From Candidatus Babelota bacterium (GTDB taxonomy: Bacteria > Babelota > Babeliae > Babelales > Babelaceae): a stretch of 41,114 nt of DNA. The notes under the pieces are model-generated. The model was not told the origin of the DNA, did no database searches, and saw nothing but the letters and a program-made list of their open reading frames with translations. Positions within the stretch are counted from its first letter, which is position 1; each line of letters starts with the position of its first letter. Location: the NCBI GenBank assembly GCA_003165355.1, contig PLTG01000065.1, positions 1 to 41,114 of the forward strand, given 5' to 3'. A program made the translations under genes and the position numbers. Below, in pieces: positions 23,665-32,680 of this stretch.

Positions 23665-23979
23665 ATGAAAAAAAAGAATACTCTTGTTATATGTTGCTTA
23701 GCTTTCGCGATAAGTTCCTATGGCGAGCAATCCAGCGACGCTCCGGAATTTTTTTCTGATACTTTTATTACCGATGATAATTTTTTAGAATTTGACGATG
23801 TTCAGGAGCCTACCCATAAAAAACCCCGTTACCAAGAAGAGGCGCATCGCATCACTGAAATAGTGGGTATGCAGGTATTCCTGGGCGCTTTATATATCAT
23901 GGAACTCTGGTCAAATTCTTGCAATGCAGTAAAAAAATATCTGGAACGATTCAAAAAAAACACAGCACATGAAGCATGA
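23665..23979 (+). CDS. small secreted protein, function unknown
   Basis: A 104-residue protein with a signal peptide (cleavage near SSYGEQ). An acidic stretch (DAPEFFSDTFITDDNFLEFDDVQ) is followed by a hydrophobic helix (IVGMQVFLGALYIMELW) and a basic tail. It may be anchored. Its end overlaps rsmE by 11 bases. Confidence 0.7.
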   Translation: MKKKNTLVICCLAFAISSYGEQSSDAPEFFSDTFITDDNFLEFDDVQEPTHKKPRYQEEAHRITEIVGMQVFLGALYIMELWSNSCNAVKKYLERFKKNTAHEA

Positions 23980-24703
23980 TTCAGCGCATAATTTTGCGAT
24001 TTTTGTAGATGATTCTGCACATTCTTATAATAAAAATACAGAGAGCTTAGCGGTGAGTGATCATGATACTATCGTGAGAATTACCACCATATTGCGCTTG
24101 AAAGAGGGAAGATCGTTAACGCTTTTTACCCATGATACACACTATGAATGCACCATTGCCGCCGTGCATAAAAAAAAGATAGATTTTATCTGCCATCAGG
24201 TGAAGCCTATCGTGCCGCAGCTGCCACAAGTAGCGATAGTCTTGCCGCTGCTTGAGCGGGATGCTCTTGAAGAGGTGGTCTATATGGCCACGGTCTATGG
24301 CGTGCATGATATACATCTTGTTGTTACTGAAAAGAGCAGAAAAATTTTGACCGAGAAAGAGCATGCCCGGTTGCATAAGATCGCCATTGCTGCTGGTGAG
24401 CAATCGAAGCAGTTTTTTATGCCAAAGATACATGTAGTGAGTCCGCTTGAAGATTTCATCCAAAAGCAATCATATAAGAGCAGTTTAAAACTCTGGTGTG
24501 ATATTTCCGGCGAGTCTATTTTAAAGCTTAAAGAACGTTCGCGTTCTGAAGATGGCTATCTTTTAATATGGGGCCCAGAAGGTGACTTTGCGCACCAAGA
24601 AAAAGAAATGCTCGGTAAACTTTTTATTCCCGTTAAACTTGCCAATGCAGTTCTGCGCGCACGTGATGCCGCTGCTCTTATTATGGGGATTATCCGACTT
24701 TAG
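23969..24703 (+). CDS. rsmE: 16S rRNA m3U1498 methyltransferase RsmE
   Basis: RsmE methylates U1498 of 16S rRNA with S-adenosylmethionine. The 244-residue protein has the N-terminal PUA-like domain and a SPOUT (trefoil-knot) domain: QVAIVLPLLERDALEEVVYMATVYGV, then the knot motif IWGPEGDF and the terminal LANAVLRARDAAALIMGII. The usual LRxETA motif reads LRARDAA. The ATG at 23969 overlaps the previous gene by 11 bases, so the first residues are uncertain. Confidence 0.9.
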   Translation: MKHDSAHNFAIFVDDSAHSYNKNTESLAVSDHDTIVRITTILRLKEGRSLTLFTHDTHYECTIAAVHKKKIDFICHQVKPIVPQLPQVAIVLPLLERDALEEVVYMATVYGVHDIHLVVTEKSRKILTEKEHARLHKIAIAAGEQSKQFFMPKIHVVSPLEDFIQKQSYKSSLKLWCDISGESILKLKERSRSEDGYLLIWGPEGDFAHQEKEMLGKLFIPVKLANAVLRARDAAALIMGIIRL

Positions 24704-25343
24704 CTGAATATTCTTTAAGATAAGTTGGGATGACCTGTTTTTGTATATCCTGCTCGTTTTGCCATTTTGCATAAGCTGCATGGGCGATATCATTAAGAGC
24801 AGCCTCATAAGGGTAATCGGCAAGAATTTTTGCACTATCGCCAAGAATATCTTTTATCTTTTGCTCGTGTAGATGCGCGCCATTGCCAATATAGGTAACC
24901 TGTTCAGCGATTTTAGATTCTTCACGTAAAAAAGCGTCTATATTCTGGCATGAGACAGTGCCCTTTTTACCGACATAGACATCATCACAAAATGCATTAA
25001 GAAGCACGGTATATTCAGGATAAAGCATACTCAAAGTCTGCAGGCCATTAACCGGAACAAGCGGAAGCCCTGTCGCAAAGCCAAGGCCGTTAGCGGTAGC
25101 TATGCCGACACGCAGAGTGGTGAATGGCGCCGGCCCAGAATGGACGCCAATAAAGGTTAGCTTATCAAATTTCATTTCATGATGAGTGAGCAGCTCTTTG
25201 ATTGACGTGACCAGAAATGCGCTAACCACTTTTTTATCTAATGTAAAAGAGCCGATAGACTCGGTGCGGTCATAGAGCCCCACAAAGACAGACGTATAGC
25301 CGCTATGAATCACAAGATGAAGAACTGAGGCTGTTGATGGCAT
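24690..25343 (-). CDS. tsaB: tRNA threonylcarbamoyladenosine biosynthesis protein TsaB
   Basis: TsaB is the non-catalytic partner of TsaD in making t6A at position 37 of ANN-decoding tRNAs. The 217-residue protein has the ASKHA fold pattern; the hallmark GPGSFTGLR is GPAPFTTLRVGIATANGLGF. It lacks the full set of ATP-site residues, as usual for TsaB. It is preceded 11 bases upstream by a tiny zinc-ribbon gene, and its 3' end overlaps rsmE by 14 bases. tsaD is not in the window. Confidence 0.88.
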   Translation of the reverse strand: MPSTASVLHLVIHSGYTSVFVGLYDRTESIGSFTLDKKVVSAFLVTSIKELLTHHEMKFDKLTFIGVHSGPAPFTTLRVGIATANGLGFATGLPLVPVNGLQTLSMLYPEYTVLLNAFCDDVYVGKKGTVSCQNIDAFLREESKIAEQVTYIGNGAHLHEQKIKDILGDSAKILADYPYEAALNDIAHAAYAKWQNEQDIQKQVIPTYLKEYSAKVG

Positions 25344-25354
25344 GTGTAATTTTC

Positions 25355-25534
25355 TTAGTTTCGGTTATTATTTTTTTGCTGTTGGTAGAAAATACTAAAG
25401 GCGTCGAATTCAATGGTTTTTTCTTTTTTGACCATTATTTTTCCACAATTGAGACATTTCCAGCCGTCAAAGTTTAAAAAATGGTCGAAAAATGATTGGA
25501 CCACCATAAGTCCATTACATTTTGAACACTTCAT
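25355..25534 (-). CDS. 59-residue zinc-ribbon protein
   Basis: A short gene with a good ribosome binding site (GGAGATACGT just before the ATG). The protein starts MKCSKCNGLMVV and has a second pair KCLNCGK at 26-32, so two CxxC knuckles are separated by 20 residues, a zinc-ribbon layout. The tail is basic, then Gln/Asn-rich. It lies 11 bases upstream of tsaB and is probably co-transcribed with it. The function is unknown; zinc ribbons of this size often bind RNA or protein. Confidence 0.8.
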   Translation of the reverse strand: MKCSKCNGLMVVQSFFDHFLNFDGWKCLNCGKIMVKKEKTIEFDAFSIFYQQQKNNNRN

Positions 25535-25635
25535 ACGTATCTCCTTCTTTGCTGACAGCGTACTTGAAGGAGAACTTCTTTGTCAATTATTAACAAATTT
25601 TATTTTTTTGCAACTAAATAATGGGTCAATTACCC

Positions 25636-26460
25636 CTAAGAAAGAAGGCTTTCTATGCTTAAAGGATGCTTTTGTTTTACGCTTTGAGATGCAGAGGTGG
25701 AGACATTTTTTCTAACACGTTTTAATTCAAGTCTTCTTTCATATGCACGTGCAAGCTCGAGATAGCGCTCGCGGGTATCGGGGAGCTTTTTGCGAGGATT
25801 TGCCCGTAATGCGCTTAATGCCTGGGTAGCAATGCTATCATCCAAATGGAATTGTGTTTTTATTCTCGTTTTTAATGCGGGGTCATTTATATTATAGTCA
25901 CATATCACTTTGTATTTTCGTAATTTTTCAAGCCTTTTTTCGTACGCCCGAGCAAGCATAAGATAACGCTCTTGAGTATCGGGAAGTTCTTTGCGGGGCT
26001 GTGCCCGTAATTCTTTTAATGCTTGGGTCGCAATACTATCATCCAAATGGAATTGCGCCTTTATTTTCCCTTTTAATAGAGGGTCATCTATATCGTAGAC
26101 ATGTGCTACTTTGTATTTACTAGCTCGTTGTGCCTCAAGTTTTTTTTCCCATTTTTCCCATGAGTGAGCAAGCTCAAGATAACGTTCCCGAGTATCAGGA
26201 AGTTCTTTAAAATTACGCGCCCGTGCTTCTTTTAATGCGCGGGTAACGGTAACGTCATCTAAACTGAACTTCGACGCTATTGTTTTTTTAAATTGGTCAT
26301 AAAGACTGATTTTTTGATTATCTTTATCAAAGGTGATTGTATAGTTATTAAAGGTTTCTGCATGACTCGAAAGAATTGCTGCAGGATCGAGATTATTTTC
26401 TGCGCTCTTGATAGTGGAGATCGCGGTAGCGATAAACATTAAAAGATTTTTTTTTAACAT
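25636..26460 (-). CDS. secreted protein with three HTH-like repeats
   Basis: The ATG at 26460 gives a signal peptide (MLKKNLLMFIATAISTIKSA) and 274 residues; the frame extends further upstream only through ruvX. Three units at about 57-103, 131-176 and 198-243 (period near 70) share IKxQFHLDDSIATQAL, a basic turn, then LPDTRERYLELARAYE. The unit corresponds in order and spacing to the repeats of the protein at 8467-9687 and resembles a LacI-type HTH with its following helix. It starts 4 bases after ruvX. The basic C-terminal part would suit nucleic acid contact; this is inferred. Confidence 0.82.
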   Translation of the reverse strand: MLKKNLLMFIATAISTIKSAENNLDPAAILSSHAETFNNYTITFDKDNQKISLYDQFKKTIASKFSLDDVTVTRALKEARARNFKELPDTRERYLELAHSWEKWEKKLEAQRASKYKVAHVYDIDDPLLKGKIKAQFHLDDSIATQALKELRAQPRKELPDTQERYLMLARAYEKRLEKLRKYKVICDYNINDPALKTRIKTQFHLDDSIATQALSALRANPRKKLPDTRERYLELARAYERRLELKRVRKNVSTSASQSVKQKHPLSIESLLS

Positions 26461-26464
26461 GATG

Positions 26465-26917
26465 CTATTCTTCTGAAAGAAATTTTTGCATTTTAAGATA
26501 CCCAAGATACGAATCCAATATAAAGGCAGCAGCAATTGCATGCGATTTAAGCTTTTCTTCTTTAGTGCGAGCAGGACTAGCAGTTTGAGCACGCTTACTA
26601 CTTAACCGCTCATCCCATAATATAAACTGAGTTTCAGGGAACGTGTTTTCAAGCTCTGTGTGTAGCAAGACGACTTTTTTTGTCTGGTCACTTTCTGTGC
26701 CACGCATGGTCTTAGGGTAGCCGATAATGATGGCTGCCGGCTGTTGTTCGGCAATGAGCTTGGTGATTGCAGGCATATATTCGGCAAAGGGAACGGTGGT
26801 AAATGGCTTTGCAAGCGTGCGGGTGATATCAGAAAGGGCAATACCTACCCATTGGTCGCCTAAATCAAGCGCAGCGATTTTCCCGGTAGGAAGCTTTACG
26901 AGTCTGTTTGTCAACAT
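26465..26917 (-). CDS. ruvX: YqgF/RuvX, putative pre-16S rRNA nuclease
   Basis: YqgF is a RNase H-fold enzyme implicated in 16S rRNA 5' end maturation and formerly called Holliday junction resolvase. The 150-residue protein has the three acidic motifs: ALDLGDQWVGIALSD (first Asp), IIGYPKTMRGTES and WDERLSSKRA (second Asp and Glu), then HAIAAAFILDSYL. The usual DxGxxRIG reads DLGDQWVG. It is the first gene of a leftward pair with the repeat protein downstream. Confidence 0.9.
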   Translation of the reverse strand: MLTNRLVKLPTGKIAALDLGDQWVGIALSDITRTLAKPFTTVPFAEYMPAITKLIAEQQPAAIIIGYPKTMRGTESDQTKKVVLLHTELENTFPETQFILWDERLSSKRAQTASPARTKEEKLKSHAIAAAFILDSYLGYLKMQKFLSEE

Positions 26918-26994
26918 GGCAGTATTCTTTTATAATAAAGACTTATTACAGATATTATCTTAATCTAGCGTACCTTAAGGATGCAGGAGTTACA

Positions 26995-28359
26995 ATGTTA
27001 TATGAAGAACTAGATCTTTTAATAAAAAATTGTGGCGAATTGTTATGGGGCTGGCCACTCTTGGTTGGCATTATGGGCACGAGCATCATTATGACTATCG
27101 CCTTCGGGGGCATTCAGTTTCGTTATTTTATGCGTTCCTGGAGCTACTTGCTTAAAGCTGAAGAAGAGGTTAGTCGGGAGTCAACGGGAGACAATTATAT
27201 TACCCCGTTTCAAGCATTTGTTAACGCACTGAGTGCGAGCTTGGGTAACGGAAGCCTGGCTGGTATGGCAACCGCTATGTACAGCGGTGGCCCGGGCGCA
27301 GGTTTTTGGATATTTGTTCTCGGATTTTTCCTGATGTCCATCCGCTTTGCTGAAGTGTATGCAAGCACCGCGTTTACTGAAAAACAGTCAACTGGGTTAA
27401 TACGCGGCGGACCAATGGTCTATCTGGCGCGCGTGCCGGGCGGTTCATGGCTGCCGCAAGTGTATGCCTTTTTCTGTCTCATGCTTACTTTTGTTACCGG
27501 GAACGCGATGCAGTGTAACTCGATTGCAACGGGCCTTGTGGCTATGACAGCATGGAATATTTATGCTATCGCTTTGGTGATGTTTATTTTTTTATGCTAC
27601 ATAGTGGCAGGAGGCGCGAAACGCATTGTCCGCGTATCTGATGCGGTAACGCCACTTAAAGTGGGCCTGTTTTTTGTCGCCACGCTCTTTGTGCTGATCT
27701 ACAATGCTAGTTCATTGTGGCAAGCACTTATTGTTATGACGCAACATGCCTTTACGCAACAAGCGGTGCGCGGAGCTCTTTTAGGGTACACGATGCAGTC
27801 GGCAATGCGCTTTGGTATCGCACGCTCGATCAACGCTACTGAAGTTGGCCTGGGGACATCGGGGATTATATTTGGAACCACCGGCTCAAAAAATCCTGTT
27901 CGCAGCGGCATCATGTCACTTGCGACCACCTCTATTAGTAACTTTGGCGTCTGCTTTTTACTGATGTGGCTTTTTGTTGCAACGGGCGCATGGCAGAGTG
28001 GGCACAGTGATATCAAGATGACTATTCTTGCTTACGAGAGTACTTTCGGTACATTCGGGGGCTGGATTGTCAATATTCTTTCCATGATGTTTGGCATCGG
28101 TTGTGTGATCGCGTATGCCTATATTGGTCGCGAATGCTGGTCGTTTTTAACCAAAGGAAAATATCTTTTTCTTTATGGATTAATCTTTTGCTTCATGGCA
28201 CTTTTTGGTGCTTTAGTGCAAGCGCCCCTTTTATGGAACGCTATTGATATTGTGAATGCTGGATTGATTATCAGTAATCTCTATGGTCTAATGTGGTTGA
28301 TGCCAGAAATTCAAAAAGGGGTACGGGCTTTTTATGTACATGATAGAAAACGTAATTAA
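26995..28359 (+). CDS. AGCS-family alanine/glycine:cation symporter
   Basis: This family imports alanine or glycine with Na+ or H+. The ATG at 26995 with ribosome binding site GGAG gives 454 residues and about 10-11 hydrophobic spans. The family signature is present: LSASLGNGSLAGMATAMYSGGPGAGFW, and GGPMVYL, MQCNSIATG and TSGIIFGTTGSKNPV. It is followed, with overlapping frames, by a close paralog fused to MurE. The substrate fits either peptidoglycan precursor supply or scavenging from a host. Confidence 0.92.
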   Translation: MLYEELDLLIKNCGELLWGWPLLVGIMGTSIIMTIAFGGIQFRYFMRSWSYLLKAEEEVSRESTGDNYITPFQAFVNALSASLGNGSLAGMATAMYSGGPGAGFWIFVLGFFLMSIRFAEVYASTAFTEKQSTGLIRGGPMVYLARVPGGSWLPQVYAFFCLMLTFVTGNAMQCNSIATGLVAMTAWNIYAIALVMFIFLCYIVAGGAKRIVRVSDAVTPLKVGLFFVATLFVLIYNASSLWQALIVMTQHAFTQQAVRGALLGYTMQSAMRFGIARSINATEVGLGTSGIIFGTTGSKNPVRSGIMSLATTSISNFGVCFLLMWLFVATGAWQSGHSDIKMTILAYESTFGTFGGWIVNILSMMFGIGCVIAYAYIGRECWSFLTKGKYLFLYGLIFCFMALFGALVQAPLLWNAIDIVNAGLIISNLYGLMWLMPEIQKGVRAFYVHDRKRN

Positions 28360-31084
28360 CACTATAAGTGATTTTGTATGGGGCTGGCCGCTGATTGCGG
28401 CCATTGTCGCCATGAGTCTTGTTATGAGCGTTGCCTTTAACTGGATCCAGATCCGCTATTTTAGATCTGCATGGTACTCTGTCTTCCATCCATCAGCAAA
28501 AATGGAAAGCGCAGATTACATAACACCATTCCAGGCGTTCTTGAATACGCTGAGTGCCAGCTTGGGTAACGGAAGTGCTGCGGGTATGGCTACCGCCATG
28601 ACCGCAGGTGGTCCTGGTGCCGCATTTTGGATATTCATTATCGGTTTTTTTGGCATTGCGCTCCGGTTTGCTGAAGTATACGCAAGTAGCTATTTTATCG
28701 ATGTAAACGAGCAGGGAACTTTTCGCGGCGGCCCTATGATCTATCTGGGTCTGGTGCCGGGTAAAAAATATCTGCCAGCACTCTATGCCTTTTTCTGCCT
28801 ACTTACCAGCTTTGTTGCTGGTAGTGCTATGCAGTGCAATTCCATGTATGTTGGCGTTGCGCATCTTGCCGGAGGAAGTTTTTCTCCGCTGTTTGTAGCG
28901 GTTCCGCTTTTTTGCGTCATACTCTATATACTCTACGGCGGTGCTCAACGTATTATCAAATTTTCAGATAAAATTATCCCCCTTAAAGTAGGCCTCTTTT
29001 TTATCTGTACCGGTGCGCTATTAGTGTATCACATAGCCTCTTTAGGCTCCGCGCTTGCGCTTATTATGCACTACGCCTTTACTTGGCAAGCAGTAGCGGG
29101 TGCCGGTATGGGCTACACGGTGCAGACGGCATTGCGTTACGGCATTTCCCGTTCGGTGAGCGCGACAGAGCTCGGCTTGGGAACAGCAGGAATTCTTTTT
29201 GGCGCCACGGGCGGAAAAGAGCCCTTTAAAAATGGCATCATGTCGATGGCATCACTGATGATCAGCAACCATTTAGTCTGTTGTTTGTTATTGCTTATCT
29301 TTGTTGCAAGTGGTGTGTGGGACAGTGGATTAACCAGCACAGCATTAACGAGTGCCGCATTTGAGACGCTATTTGGTATCTATGGCAAAATTATTGTTAC
29401 CTTCTTATCGTTGTCATTTGGGCTTGGAGTTCTCGTGGCGTATGCCTATATTGGACGAGAGTGCTGGATATTTTTGATGCCACGCGTGCCGCTTGTTTGG
29501 TATAGTGTCATCTATGCATGCATGGCATTTTTTGGGATATTTGGCAGCGTTGCGAGCGTATGGGCTTCTGTGGATATTGTTAACGCGGGTATGCTCATTA
29601 TGAATCTTTATGGCTTGGCGATGCTTTTACCACTTCTTAAAAAAGCGGTTGCTAGCGACGAGCAGAAATTCCACGATAGCGGCAAAAAAACTCATGTCGA
29701 CGCTTTGTCGACCACGTACAAAGTTGCCGCGCATACTGATAACGTAGGTAAAGGCACAACCTTTGTGGCGATACCGGGGATGCAAAAAAATGGCACGAAT
29801 TTTGTAAAAAAAGCTCTTGAGCGTGGCGCCACCACGATAGTTCTGGCGCATGATGCTCATATTGAGCCTGACGTGCAGAACATGTTGGCAGCAGTTTCAA
29901 GCTACAGGGTGGAAAATGCGCGCAAGGCATTGGCTGAATTAAGTGCGCATGCCTATGGAAACCCGGTAAAAAAATTAAAATTTATCGGTATCACCGGAAC
30001 AAAAGGCAAAACAACTACCACTTATCTGGTTGAGCATATCTTAAAGACGGCAGGGTATAAAACTGCCCGTTTAAGTACAGTGAGCAACGCGATACTTTCT
30101 CAGCAATACCCTACGCAATTAACCACTCAGCAGCCCGATTATATACATATGTTTTTGGATACGTGTGTAAAGCGTGGTGTTGAATGGGTGGTGATCGAGG
30201 TTGCGGCGCAAGCGCTTTCGCTGCATCGTGTCCATGGCATTGAGTTTGATGCGGTTGTTTTTACCAATTTCAGCCAAGAGCATGGAGAGTTTTATGCAAC
30301 GCAGCAAGACTATTTTTCTGCGAAAGCATCGATCTTGAAGCAGTTAAAACGTGGCGCTCCGGTGATTTTAAATGGTGATGATACATTAGTAAGTTCGCTG
30401 CGTTCGCTGTGCATACAGGTGCATATGAGTCGCATGAGTGATGTAACTATTATTGGCACGTCGCGCGCGGGCATTAGTGGCTATATTGATCAGCTGGTTT
30501 TTGAAAATAACTTCCTCTTGGGTGCTTTTAATTTACATAATATTCATATGGCCTATTTAGTTGGGCGGCAGCTCGGTATTGTGCCTTCAGTTATCCAACA
30601 GGCAATTTACAGTTTTGCTGGGGTGCCGGGTAGATTAAATAAATACGAGCTCGAGCGGGATATTGTCGCTTATATCGATTATGCGCACACCCCATCTTCT
30701 ATGCAAGCGGTGCTTTCTACGCTACGTGGTGAGACGCAGCAGCTTGTTGTGGTCTTTGGCGCTGGTGGTGAACGTGATGCGATTAAGCGCCCGATTATGG
30801 GCGGGTTTGCAGTTGAATGTGCCGATGCGGTGATACTTACGAGCGATAACCCGCGCAGTGAAGAGCCTGAAAAAATTATGCAGGATATCCTTTCCGGGGT
30901 TCCTGAGAGTATGATGCATAAGGTGCATATTGAATATGATCGGGCGCAGGCAATTAAACATGCCTATTCTGTTGCTCGTGAGGGCGCTATTATTGCACTC
31001 TTGGGTAAGGGGCCTGATGAGTATCAGTTGGTGCAGGGAAATAAATATTATTTTAGTGAACGTGAAATTCTTAAATCGTTATAA
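28334..31084 (+). CDS. murE: fusion of an AGCS alanine/glycine symporter with MurE ligase
   Basis: One 916-residue frame without a stop. Residues 1-440 are a complete AGCS transporter, similar to the gene just upstream (LSASLGNGSAAGMATAM, GGPMIYL, FGATGGKEPF). After a short linker (KAVASDEQ to HVDAL), residues about 455-916 are MurE, which adds the third amino acid to UDP-MurNAc-Ala-Glu: ATP loop GTKGKTT (555-561), TTQQPDYIHMF, FTNFSQEHGEF, PGRLNKYE, YAHTPSSM and DNPRSE (838-843). DNPR selects meso-diaminopimelate. Only the extreme N-terminus of MurE seems trimmed. This places the ligase at the inner face of the membrane beside a transporter of alanine or glycine. It overlaps the previous gene by 26 bases. 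Confidence 0.9.
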   Translation: MYMIENVINTISDFVWGWPLIAAIVAMSLVMSVAFNWIQIRYFRSAWYSVFHPSAKMESADYITPFQAFLNTLSASLGNGSAAGMATAMTAGGPGAAFWIFIIGFFGIALRFAEVYASSYFIDVNEQGTFRGGPMIYLGLVPGKKYLPALYAFFCLLTSFVAGSAMQCNSMYVGVAHLAGGSFSPLFVAVPLFCVILYILYGGAQRIIKFSDKIIPLKVGLFFICTGALLVYHIASLGSALALIMHYAFTWQAVAGAGMGYTVQTALRYGISRSVSATELGLGTAGILFGATGGKEPFKNGIMSMASLMISNHLVCCLLLLIFVASGVWDSGLTSTALTSAAFETLFGIYGKIIVTFLSLSFGLGVLVAYAYIGRECWIFLMPRVPLVWYSVIYACMAFFGIFGSVASVWASVDIVNAGMLIMNLYGLAMLLPLLKKAVASDEQKFHDSGKKTHVDALSTTYKVAAHTDNVGKGTTFVAIPGMQKNGTNFVKKALERGATTIVLAHDAHIEPDVQNMLAAVSSYRVENARKALAELSAHAYGNPVKKLKFIGITGTKGKTTTTYLVEHILKTAGYKTARLSTVSNAILSQQYPTQLTTQQPDYIHMFLDTCVKRGVEWVVIEVAAQALSLHRVHGIEFDAVVFTNFSQEHGEFYATQQDYFSAKASILKQLKRGAPVILNGDDTLVSSLRSLCIQVHMSRMSDVTIIGTSRAGISGYIDQLVFENNFLLGAFNLHNIHMAYLVGRQLGIVPSVIQQAIYSFAGVPGRLNKYELERDIVAYIDYAHTPSSMQAVLSTLRGETQQLVVVFGAGGERDAIKRPIMGGFAVECADAVILTSDNPRSEEPEKIMQDILSGVPESMMHKVHIEYDRAQAIKHAYSVAREGAIIALLGKGPDEYQLVQGNKYYFSEREILKSL

Positions 31085-31091
31085 GGTTGTT

Positions 31092-31556
31092 ATGAAGAAG
31101 ATACTATTGTGGGGAGTAGTGTTGAGTTCGTCTGCTTGGGCATGTCAGGAGAGTCCTGAGAGCCCTATTGAAAAGGGGGCACGTTTTTTTGAAGCTGCTC
31201 TGCAGTTATCAAAAAGCCATCAGGTGGGCATTGATATGAACCAGATAGGAATACAAAAAGATACTATTACTATTAACGAAGTTGCATTTAATGCAATAGT
31301 AAAGAATCAGTTTCCTGAAAAGCGCATTAATGCATTCAAAAAATTTTGCTGCTTCATGAAAGAAAAATTAAAATCGGCAAAGTTGCCGGTCACCACTCGT
31401 GAACTCGCGTTTGATTTTTCAGATAAAAATCAACCCGAAGCGCGTGATTTTTTTACCGAATACGATGCTCTTACCGAGATTGCCATGCATGTGGCCCATA
31501 GTAATGGGGTAAAATCTTCGCATACTGATATGACAGAAATTAATAAACGGGCTTGA
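31092..31556 (+). CDS. secreted protein with one HTH-like repeat unit
   Basis: The ATG at 31092 gives a 154-residue protein with a signal peptide (MKKILLWGVVLSSSAWA, then CQES, possible lipobox-like AWAC). Residues 69-108 read IVKNQFPEKRINAFKKF, then AKLPVTTRELAFDF, a match in order to the repeat unit of the protein at 25636-26460 (IKTQF..., LPDTRERYLELA). The rest is unknown. The start lies 7 bases after the AGCS-MurE stop, so it is probably on that transcript. Confidence 0.72.
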   Translation: MKKILLWGVVLSSSAWACQESPESPIEKGARFFEAALQLSKSHQVGIDMNQIGIQKDTITINEVAFNAIVKNQFPEKRINAFKKFCCFMKEKLKSAKLPVTTRELAFDFSDKNQPEARDFFTEYDALTEIAMHVAHSNGVKSSHTDMTEINKRA

Positions 31557-31558
31557 TT

Positions 31559-32644
31559 ATGTTGAATAAAAAATATTTTTTATTGTCTTTAATGTCTATA
31601 AATCTTTTTGCAAGTGAGGTGCAACGATCTTTTTTACCTCTTGAAAAATTGTCTCCGCAAGTATTTCGTTTAATCGCGAGCTATTTAACATCCGGCGACA
31701 TCTTGCGATGTTCTGAGGTAAGCAAGAAGATGAAGGCCTTGACAGATAGGGAGCAACGGACCATTTCACTGACGGGCGACGCGATAATACCTCTTGCCAC
31801 GGACAAATTTTGGCAAGAAAGAGGAATAGGTTTTGATTTACAAGAGCGAGATGAAGAGTTTGGTAGAATTTTAAAAAACTTAATCGAGACAATTTTGCGG
31901 CGTTTTTCAGGCAGCCGCATTCGCTCATTATCTTTATATAATGCTGAAGGTTCGAAAAACATCTCTATTGAAGAGACTTTGTTGGGGGAATATAAGTGTT
32001 TGGAGAAGTTACTTTTATATAACATAGATTGTAAGCTTCTTAAGGATTTGCCCGATGTGAGTAAGTTAAAATATCTTAATCTCTCACATATTGAAAATAA
32101 TGGCGAAGGGGGCGATTTGCGCGTGATTGGTCGAGTTCCTCATCTAGAAACGCTCATTATGAAGCATAATTCCTTGACAAATTTGCCAACGGAAATTGCC
32201 CAATTAAGGAATTTGAAAGTGTTGGACGTGAGCTATAATCCTGACTTAAAGTTCACATTACCTGAATCGCTCGCAGAGCTAGAAGAGGTACATTTAGCAG
32301 AAATAAGTCTAGAAGAGATTCCTTTGTGTTTGAAAGCGCAGAAAAAATTAAAAAAATTAGATTTAACTCTGAATTATGGATTAGATTTTTTGAATTTGAT
32401 AGGCCTTACTGAACTTGAAGAATTAGATTTAACTAATTGTAACTTAGCAGCACTTCCCCTTGAGTTATTTTTTTTACAAAAACTTAAAAGATTGTCTCTT
32501 GTTAACAACAAACCTTTAAGGCGATTAGATGCCGATCTGACTCCTTTGAATCAATTGCCGGCTTTAGAAGAGGTCGACCTGACGTGTTCTGATTTCACTG
32601 TGCGACCCGCAGGTATTGATCAACGAATTATTGTAAAAATATAA
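31559..32644 (+). CDS. secreted F-box / leucine-rich repeat protein
   Basis: A 361-residue protein: signal peptide (MLNKKYFLLSLMSINLFASE), an F-box-like motif at 27-62 (LEKLSPQVFRLIASYLTSGDILRCSEVSKKMKAL in order), then about eight leucine-rich repeats from residue 110 (LKYLNLSHI, LETLIMKHNSLTNLPTEIAQLRNLKVLDVSYN, LEELDLTNCNLAALP). F-box plus LRR is the layout of eukaryotic FBXL substrate adaptors of SCF ubiquitin ligases and of exported proteins from some amoeba-associated bacteria. It begins just after the previous stop (ATG at 31559). An in-frame TTG at 31553 is less likely. Host ubiquitin targeting is inference. Confidence 0.85.
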   Translation: MLNKKYFLLSLMSINLFASEVQRSFLPLEKLSPQVFRLIASYLTSGDILRCSEVSKKMKALTDREQRTISLTGDAIIPLATDKFWQERGIGFDLQERDEEFGRILKNLIETILRRFSGSRIRSLSLYNAEGSKNISIEETLLGEYKCLEKLLLYNIDCKLLKDLPDVSKLKYLNLSHIENNGEGGDLRVIGRVPHLETLIMKHNSLTNLPTEIAQLRNLKVLDVSYNPDLKFTLPESLAELEEVHLAEISLEEIPLCLKAQKKLKKLDLTLNYGLDFLNLIGLTELEELDLTNCNLAALPLELFFLQKLKRLSLVNNKPLRRLDADLTPLNQLPALEEVDLTCSDFTVRPAGIDQRIIVKI

Positions 32645-32680
32645 TTGTTGCTAAAATGCGACCAGCTCGAGAGGGAGTTA

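Noticed and set aside
25413-25715. Rightward open frame of 100 codons
   Set aside because: It lies opposite the zinc-ribbon gene and the end of the repeat protein, and has no ribosome binding site or protein-like composition.
27699-28016. Antisense open frame in the first AGCS gene
   Set aside because: Shadow of a conserved transporter; a similar antisense frame in the paralog (29137-29340) only reflects shared coding sequence.
30930-31091. Upstream extension of the gene at 31092
   Set aside because: The added codons overlap murE in another frame and would hide the signal peptide; the ATG at 31092 has a ribosome binding site.
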